From: Roseomonas fluvialis
GTDB taxonomy: Bacteria > Pseudomonadota > Alphaproteobacteria > Acetobacterales > Acetobacteraceae
Direction: 5' to 3'
Length of the DNA: 64,000 nucleotides
Assembly: GCF_022846615.1 (NCBI RefSeq)
Contig: NZ_AP025637.1
Coordinates: 2,815,001-2,879,000, forward strand
Of this stretch, positions 59,503 through 64,000 are shown one piece after another (the stretch's first letter is position 1; the number at the start of each line of letters is the position of its first letter). The notes beneath the pieces were generated by a model. The model made no database searches. It worked only from the letters and a program-made list of their open reading frames with translations, and was not told the origin of the DNA. The position numbers were made by a program, and so were the translations under genes.

Positions 59503-60474
59503 TCACGCCGCCGCCCCCCGCCGCGTCTTGAACAGCGACACCACCACCCCGCCGGCGATCAGCGTCGTCGTCACCGCCAGCCCGATCGCCGGGTCGAGCT
59601 TTCCGAACACCTGGTTCCAGAAGATCTTCAGCGCGATGAAGATCAGCACCAGCGCCAGCGCATACTTCAGGTAGGCGAAGCGATGAACCATGGCGGCGAG
59701 TGCGAAGTACAGCGCGCGCAGGCCCAGGATCGCGAAGATGTTGCTCGTGTAGACGATGAACGGGTCCTGCGTGATGGCGAAGATCGCCGGCACGGAATCC
59801 ACTGCGAAGACCAGGTCCGCGATCTCGACCAGCACCAGGGCGAGCATCAGCGGCGTGAGCCACAGCGCGGTCTTGCCGGTCGCCGGATCCGGCAGGCGCA
59901 CCAGGAACTTCTGCCCGTGCAGTTCGTTGGTCACGCGGAAGCGGCGCTTCATGAAGCGCAGCACCGGGTTGTCCTCGATCTTCGGCATGTTGTCCGCGAC
60001 CACCAGCATCTTGATGCCGGTCGCCAGCAGGAAGGCGCCGAAGATCCACATGACCCAGGCGAAATCCGACACCAGCGCGGCCCCGAGCCCGATCATGATC
60101 GCGCGCAGCACGATGACGCCCAGGATCCCCCAGAACAGCACGCGGTGCTGGTACAGCGCAGGGATCGCGAAATAGGTGAAGATCAATGAGATGACGAAGA
60201 CGTTGTCGAGGGCCAGCGTCTTCTCCACCGCGAAGCCGGTGAAGTATTCCATCCCGCGCTCGGCGCCCAGCGCCCACCACACCCAGCCGCCGAAAGCGCA
60301 GGCGATGGCGATGTAGAAGGCCGACATCCACAGGCTCTGCGAGACCGGGATCTCGCGCGCCTGGCGGTTCAGCACGCCGAGGTCGAAGACCAGCAGCACC
60401 ACCACGATGCCGATGAAGGCGAGCCACATCCAGGCGGGCTTGCCGAGCCATTCGGCGAACAGCAGCGCGTCCAT
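59503..60474 (-). CDS. TerC family membrane protein (Alx-like, manganese exporter type)
   Basis: A 323-residue TerC protein with about nine helices. WLAFIGIVVVLLVFDLGVLNRQAREIPVSQSLWMSAFYIAIACAFGGWVWWALG starts it; FAVEKTLALDNVFVISLIFTYFAIP and VEIADLVFAVDSVPAIFAITQDPFIVYTSNIFAILGLRALYF carry the acidic residues (ALDN and FAVDS) that bind metal. Related Alx and MeeF proteins export manganese. It is preceded by a conserved structured leader (60492-60567), and GGAGGAG lies before the ATG. In Gram-positive and E. coli relatives this gene is often under a manganese riboswitch, but the leader here does not show that motif. Confidence 0.92.
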   Translation of the reverse strand: MDALLFAEWLGKPAWMWLAFIGIVVVLLVFDLGVLNRQAREIPVSQSLWMSAFYIAIACAFGGWVWWALGAERGMEYFTGFAVEKTLALDNVFVISLIFTYFAIPALYQHRVLFWGILGVIVLRAIMIGLGAALVSDFAWVMWIFGAFLLATGIKMLVVADNMPKIEDNPVLRFMKRRFRVTNELHGQKFLVRLPDPATGKTALWLTPLMLALVLVEIADLVFAVDSVPAIFAITQDPFIVYTSNIFAILGLRALYFALAAMVHRFAYLKYALALVLIFIALKIFWNQVFGKLDPAIGLAVTTTLIAGGVVVSLFKTRRGAAA

Positions 60475-60491
60475 GCGTCAGCTCCTCCAGA

Positions 60492-60567
60492 TGCCGCGCA
60501 CATGCGGCAGGTGAAGGATCCGACATCGCGGCAGGATGTCTCCCTGCCGCCAGAGGGGCCCGGATCC
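60492..60567 (-). ncRNA. Candidate cis-regulatory RNA leader of terC (copy 1)
   Basis: In transcript order: P1 5' strand GGAUCCG (60567-60561), unpaired GGCCCCUCUG, P2 hairpin GCGGCAGG and CCUGCCGC with loop GAGACAU, unpaired GAUGU, and P1 3' strand CGGAUCC (60522-60516). A second hairpin, TGCCGC with GCGGCA (60509-60492), sits just before GGAGGAG and the terC start. The unpaired pieces GGCCCCUCUG and GAUGU are identical in copy 2, while the paired stems differ and still pair, as expected of a conserved RNA. I do not recognise a known family; it lacks the yybP-ykoY core. Confidence 0.75.
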
Positions 60568-60571
60568 GGGT

Positions 60572-60597
60572 GCGCGGGAGGTTGTCGCCCCCCGCGC
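60572..60597 (-). terminator. Hairpin between the 100-residue protein gene and the terC leader
   Basis: GCGCGGG and CCCGCGC (60572-60578 with 60591-60597) form a 7-bp stem just after the stop codon of the upstream gene and immediately before the RNA leader. It may separate the two transcription units. Confidence 0.45.
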
Positions 60598-60602
60598 CGG
60601 TT

Positions 60603-60905
60603 TCAAGACCCGGCGATGAACGGACGCGCGGCGGCCATCGCCGGCCCGCAGGAGGGCGCCGCGCCGGTCAGCACCGCGGCCGGCGATGTCGTGCCGATCC
60701 AAGCGCCGAAGGCGGTGCGCATCGCCCACCAGGGCTCGCTGCTGGCGCGTTCGACCAGCGCCGGAAGTGCGGCGCTGGCACAGGCTTCCACTTGCTGGAC
60801 CACGGCCGCCGGCGCACGCCCGTCGGCGAGCTGCCCCACCAGCGTCGATTGCAGCGGCCCGACCAGGAAGGTCGCGACCAGGAAGGCGATGATGTCGCCG
60901 ATCAT
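60603..60905 (-). CDS. Hypothetical 100-residue protein
   Basis: 100 residues starting MIGDIIAFLVATFLVGPLQSTLVGQLADG, one hydrophobic helix at the N-terminus, then a soluble helical part (VVQQVEACASAALPALVERASSEPWWAMRTAFGAW) and a second weakly hydrophobic segment. I do not recognise it. The ATG overlaps the previous gene's TGA (ATGA), so it is coupled to the four-helix protein gene. Confidence 0.65.
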   Translation of the reverse strand: MIGDIIAFLVATFLVGPLQSTLVGQLADGRAPAAVVQQVEACASAALPALVERASSEPWWAMRTAFGAWIGTTSPAAVLTGAAPSCGPAMAAARPFIAGS

Positions 60906-61276
60906 GCCGGCACGCTCCGGCCGCGCAGCGCCCAGACCAGGCCGCCCAGCGCCAGGATCGCCGCGACCGCGGTGGCCGAACGCGACGCGACCGCCGCGCT
61001 GGCCTCGCCCGCCAGCAGCGCGGGCAGTTGCGGCAGCGCCGACCCGCCACCCGCCAGCGCGATGACCGCGACCAGCGCACCGCCGATCGCCGCCGCAACA
61101 GGCCAGCGCCCCGCCAGCGAGACCAGCAGCGCGACCACGCCGAGCCCGGCCGGGATCAGCGCCGTCCAGTGCACCGGCGGCGCCGGCAGCAGGTAGCCCG
61201 CCGCACCCACCACCAGCAGCACGGCGCCGAAGCCGCGCAGCACCATCGGCACGCGCAGGGATAGTGGTTCCGTCAT
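60902..61276 (-). CDS. Hypothetical four-helix membrane protein
   Basis: 124 residues with four hydrophobic segments (VLRGFGAVLLVVGAAGYLLP, WTALIPAGLGVVALLVSLAG, VAAAIGGALVAVIALAGG, ATAVAAILALGGLVWALRG) and short loops. No metal-binding motif or catalytic residue stands out. It is the first gene behind the second copy of the conserved RNA leader, and its stop overlaps the start of the 100-residue protein gene. GGAGG lies before the ATG at 61276. Confidence 0.7.
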   Translation of the reverse strand: MTEPLSLRVPMVLRGFGAVLLVVGAAGYLLPAPPVHWTALIPAGLGVVALLVSLAGRWPVAAAIGGALVAVIALAGGGSALPQLPALLAGEASAAVASRSATAVAAILALGGLVWALRGRSVPA

Positions 61277-61300
61277 GGCGCAACGCCTCCTCTGCCACGA

Positions 61301-61368
61301 TGCGCCAAGCGCACCGGATGGAGGTCCGACATCGCGATGCGTCGTGCATCGCCAGAGGGGCCCGGACC
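61301..61368 (-). ncRNA. Candidate cis-regulatory RNA leader (copy 2)
   Basis: In transcript order: P1 5' strand GGUCCG (61368-61363), unpaired GGCCCCUCUG, P2 hairpin GCGAUGC and GCAUCGC with loop ACGAC, unpaired GAUGU, P1 3' strand CGGACC (61328-61323). A second hairpin, TGCGC with GCGCA (61313-61301), precedes the ribosome binding site of the four-helix protein gene. Same architecture as copy 1 with different stem sequences. CGGACC at 61388-61383 could pair alternatively with the P1 5' strand. Confidence 0.75.
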
Positions 61369-61412
61369 GTTGCGCCCAAGATGGTCCGGCCCCCTCGCCG
61401 TTCAAGCGGCCT

Positions 61413-62435
61413 TCAGCGAATGGGCATCGCGTACATCAGCCCGCCGCGCGTCCACAGGTCGTTGACGCCGCGCTGCAGCCCGATCGGCGACCCGCTGCCG
61501 AGGTTGCGCTCGAAGATCTCGCCGTAGTTCCCGACCGCCTTGATGGCGTTGTAGGCCCAGCGCCGGTCCAGCCCCATCAGCGGCCCATGGTCGCCCGAAT
61601 TGCCGAGCAGCCGGCGGATCGACGGGTTCGGGCTGGCCAGCATCTCGTCCACGTTGGCCTGCGTGACACCCAGTTCCTCCGCCTCGATCAGCGCGAAGAT
61701 CGTCCAGCGCACGATGTCGAACCACTGGTCGTCGCCGTGCCGCACGGCCACCGCCAGCGGTTCCTTGCTGATGATGTCGGGCAGGATGACGTGCTCATTC
61801 GGGTCGCGCAGCGCGGTGCGAATGCCCGCAAGCTGCGACGCATCGGTCGTGAAGGCATCGCAGCGACCCGAATTGTAGGCGTTGCGGGTTTCCTCATTCT
61901 GGTCGAACACCAGCGGCTGCACGCGCACGTTGTTGGCGCGTGCCCAGTCCGCCAGGTTGAGCTCGTTGGTGGTGCCCGAGGTCACGCAGATGGTGGCCCC
62001 CGCGAGCTGCGCCGCACGCTGCACGCCCGCCGACCGGCGCACCATGAAGCCCTGCCCGTCGTAGAAATTCACCGCGGTGAAGTTCAACCCGTTCGCGGTG
62101 TCGCGCGTCTGCGTCCAGGTTGTGGTGCGCGGCAACACATCGACCTGGCCCGATTGCAGCGCGGGCAGCCGCGCCTGGGACGACAGCACGGTGAAGCGCG
62201 CCTTCGCCGCATCGCCCAGCACGGCGGCGGCGATCGCGCGGCAGGTATCGGCATCGAGCCCGCGCGCAACGCCCTGGCTGTCGAGCACATTGAACCCCGG
62301 CGCGCCGGGATGCCCGCCGCAGATCAGCGCATCGCGCGATCGCACGGTGGACAGCGTCGGTCCCGGGGACGCGGTCTGCGCGACGGCGGTGCCCGCAATG
62401 CAGGCGGCGAGGGTGGCAAGCAGGGGCAGGCGCAT
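61413..62435 (-). CDS. General amino-acid ABC transporter substrate-binding protein (AapJ-like)
   Basis: A 340-residue periplasmic binding protein of SBP family 3 with signal peptide MRLPLLATLAACIAGTAVAQ. Segments TLSTVRSRDALICGGHPGAPGFNVLDSQGVARGLDADTCRAIAAAVLGDA and TWTQTRDTANGLNFTAVNFYDGQGFMV match AapJ, which binds a broad range of L-amino acids. Its partners AapQMP are not adjacent: the next gene is a TRAP permease and the downstream genes belong to the RNA-led units. It may serve as an extra binding protein for a transporter elsewhere. GGAAGGA precedes the ATG. Confidence 0.9.
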   Translation of the reverse strand: MRLPLLATLAACIAGTAVAQTASPGPTLSTVRSRDALICGGHPGAPGFNVLDSQGVARGLDADTCRAIAAAVLGDAAKARFTVLSSQARLPALQSGQVDVLPRTTTWTQTRDTANGLNFTAVNFYDGQGFMVRRSAGVQRAAQLAGATICVTSGTTNELNLADWARANNVRVQPLVFDQNEETRNAYNSGRCDAFTTDASQLAGIRTALRDPNEHVILPDIISKEPLAVAVRHGDDQWFDIVRWTIFALIEAEELGVTQANVDEMLASPNPSIRRLLGNSGDHGPLMGLDRRWAYNAIKAVGNYGEIFERNLGSGSPIGLQRGVNDLWTRGGLMYAMPIR

Positions 62436-62517
62436 GGCGTTCCTTCCGGGATTGGCGCGGCGTCTGGCGCCGCGCCCGGGCATCCTACAGCACCGGCCGG
62501 TCGCACCAAGCCGGGGC

Positions 62518-64000
62518 TCACGCCACGCGCGCGCGCCCCGCCATGCCCTGCACCAGCGCCGTGGCCCCCAGCGCCACCATGCCGACCAGCAGGCGCACCT
62601 CGTCTGGCGCCACATGGCCGAAGGCCGCGAACAGCCCCGCCGCGCCGAGAGCGGCCCGCAGCGCCACCCCCATCGGCCGCATCAGGAACCCCGCATAGGC
62701 CGAGGTGATGAGCGTGAGTGCCACCACCTGGATCAGCGTGGCCATCGCGATCGCGACCACGCCGCCGCGCAGCATGATCCCCGGGTCATAGATGAAGGCG
62801 AAGCCGACAGTGAACCCCGCGATCCCGAAACGCGTCGCGTGCACTGAGGTGATGGTCGGCCCGGCCTTGGCGATGGCCGCGGCGGCGAAGGCGGCCGCCG
62901 CCACCGGTGGCGTCGCATCCGCGATCACCGCGAAGTAGAAGGTGAACATGTGCGCCTGCAACAGGTCGACGCCCAGCGGCCGGCCGAGTTCCAGGATGGT
63001 CGGCACGCCGATCGCGGCGGCGATGATGTAGGACGGCGTCGTCGGTATCCCGAGCCCCAGCACCAGCACCGTGAGCGCCACCAGCACCAGCAGCAGCCCG
63101 AGCGACCCGCCCGCGGTCTCCTTGATGATGCCCCCGAAGGCCACGACCATGCCGGTGGCCGTGAGCGCCGAGACCACCACCCCCGCCCCCGCGATCGACA
63201 CCGCCAGCGGCGCCATGGTCAGCCCCGCGCTATAGAAGCTGTCCAGGATCGCCCGCCACCCCATGCGCGTGCGCGCCCGCAGCAGCGAGACGCCCACCAT
63301 CGCGATCGTCGCCCAGAAGGCCGCGTAGTTGCCTGACCAGCGTTCGGTCATCAGCCAGACCAGCAGCCCGATCGGGATGACCAGGTGCGCATCGGCCAGC
63401 ACCTCGCGCCAGGCGGGAATGTCCTTGAGCGGCATGGGTTCCATGCCCGCGCGCTTCGCTTCGAAATGCACCGCAGCGAGGATCGCGAAGTAGTACAGCA
63501 CCGCGCCGATCGCGGCGGCGACGATGATGTCGCCGTACGGGATGTTGGTGATCTCGGCCATCACGAAGGCGGCCGCACCCATGACGGGGGGCATCAGCGC
63601 GCCGCCCACGCTGGCCGCGCTCTCGATCCCGCCCGCCACCGCGGGGCGGTAGCCCACCTTCACCATCAGCGGGATGGTCATGGCCCCGGTCGTGATGACG
63701 TTCGACACCGAGCTACCGCTCATGGTCCCGAACAGGCCGGACGTCACCACCGACACCTTCGCCGGCCCGCCCGTGTAGCGCCCCGCCACCGCGGCCCCGA
63801 GGTTGCTGAACAGCCGCCCCGTCCCGCTGCCCTGCATGAAGGCGCCGAACAGGATGAACACGGCGATGGTGGTGGCCACGATGCCTGTCAGCGGCCCATA
63901 GACACCGCCCGCCGTCGGCACCAGCCAGGCCGCCTCGATGATCTCGGGCGCGGTGAAGACGCGCGTGTTGAGCACGCCCGGCCAGTGATGCCCCGTCGCC
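62518..64000 (-). CDS. TRAP transporter permease, 4TM/12TM fusion (partial)
   Basis: The last 490 or so residues of a fused TRAP permease; the frame is open to the window edge, upstream of which codons read ..HHWPGVLNTRVF. The large-subunit hallmarks are present: GSGTGRLFSNLGAAVAGRYTGGPAKVSVVTSGLFGTMSGSSVSNVITTGAMTIPLMVKVGY, ESAASVGGALMPPVMGAAAFVMAE and LGLGIPTTPSYIIAAA. About 12 helices follow the usual pattern. TRAP systems import carboxylates using a periplasmic binding protein, which would lie outside the window. Confidence 0.92.
   Translation of the reverse strand, partial: ATGHHWPGVLNTRVFTAPEIIEAAWLVPTAGGVYGPLTGIVATTIAVFILFGAFMQGSGTGRLFSNLGAAVAGRYTGGPAKVSVVTSGLFGTMSGSSVSNVITTGAMTIPLMVKVGYRPAVAGGIESAASVGGALMPPVMGAAAFVMAEITNIPYGDIIVAAAIGAVLYYFAILAAVHFEAKRAGMEPMPLKDIPAWREVLADAHLVIPIGLLVWLMTERWSGNYAAFWATIAMVGVSLLRARTRMGWRAILDSFYSAGLTMAPLAVSIAGAGVVVSALTATGMVVAFGGIIKETAGGSLGLLLVLVALTVLVLGLGIPTTPSYIIAAAIGVPTILELGRPLGVDLLQAHMFTFYFAVIADATPPVAAAAFAAAAIAKAGPTITSVHATRFGIAGFTVGFAFIYDPGIMLRGGVVAIAMATLIQVVALTLITSAYAGFLMRPMGVALRAALGAAGLFAAFGHVAPDEVRLLVGMVALGATALVQGMAGRARVA

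Noticed and set aside
60492..60567. yybP-ykoY manganese riboswitch before terC
   Set aside because: Expected from the gene family, but the conserved core of that riboswitch is absent; the leader has a different conserved layout.

Overview
The window is very GC-rich, densely coded bacterial chromosome. Its gene content points to an alphaproteobacterium of the Acetobacteraceae/Roseomonas type: a membrane urate hydroxylase (PuuD) with 5-hydroxyisourate hydrolase, a TRAP 4TM/12TM fusion permease, a dipeptide ABC operon, hydroxypyruvate isomerase with tartronate semialdehyde reductase, and TamA/TamB. The assignment is inference from gene content; there is no rRNA or tRNA here to test it. I see no prophage, insertion sequence or CRISPR array. 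The clearest foreign-looking stretch is an AT-rich segment at about 31,740-32,450 carrying one methyltransferase-like gene.

Layout. 1-5,500: the end of a ComM-type ATPase, a papain-like protein of unknown role, YraN, gamma-glutamyltransferase, a membrane protein, CreA and an M48 lipoprotein protease. 5,600-11,200: a five-gene Dpp/Opp operon on the minus strand. 11,200-15,800: AI-2E-type membrane protein, hydroxypyruvate isomerase, tartronate semialdehyde reductase and an XRE regulator. 16,000-25,800: Hint-domain protein, a large Pat-like protein, hydrolase, cupin, flavoprotein, RTX protein and M20 amidohydrolase. 25,800-31,650: tamA-tamB. 31,700-39,700: methyltransferase island, old yellow enzyme, zinc transporter genes behind a possible Zur site, DUF445, small envelope proteins and a deaminase. 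40,000-48,900: flavin monooxygenase, FAH hydrolase, NfeD/SPFH pair, SDR, MaoC and small secreted proteins. 49,000-53,800: EF-G and a DUF1800-DUF1501 pair. 53,900-57,950: a urate cluster. 58,200-64,000: SerA, TerC, two small membrane proteins, an amino-acid binding protein and a TRAP permease running off the window.

Most notable signals. (1) Two copies of an apparent structured RNA leader, one before terC and one before a two-gene membrane unit, have identical unpaired segments while their paired stems differ but still pair. (2) Two paralogous lipoproteins and an outer-membrane barrel, joined by start/stop overlaps, sit between puuD and uraH; the first of them appears to use a CTG start. (3) There are four tandem arrays with 24-29 bp units, two of which repeat the 3' end and stop codon of the adjacent gene. 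(4) A 43-codon membrane ORF overlaps znuC behind a Zur-like palindrome. (5) A three-helix membrane ORF is interrupted by one in-frame TAG.
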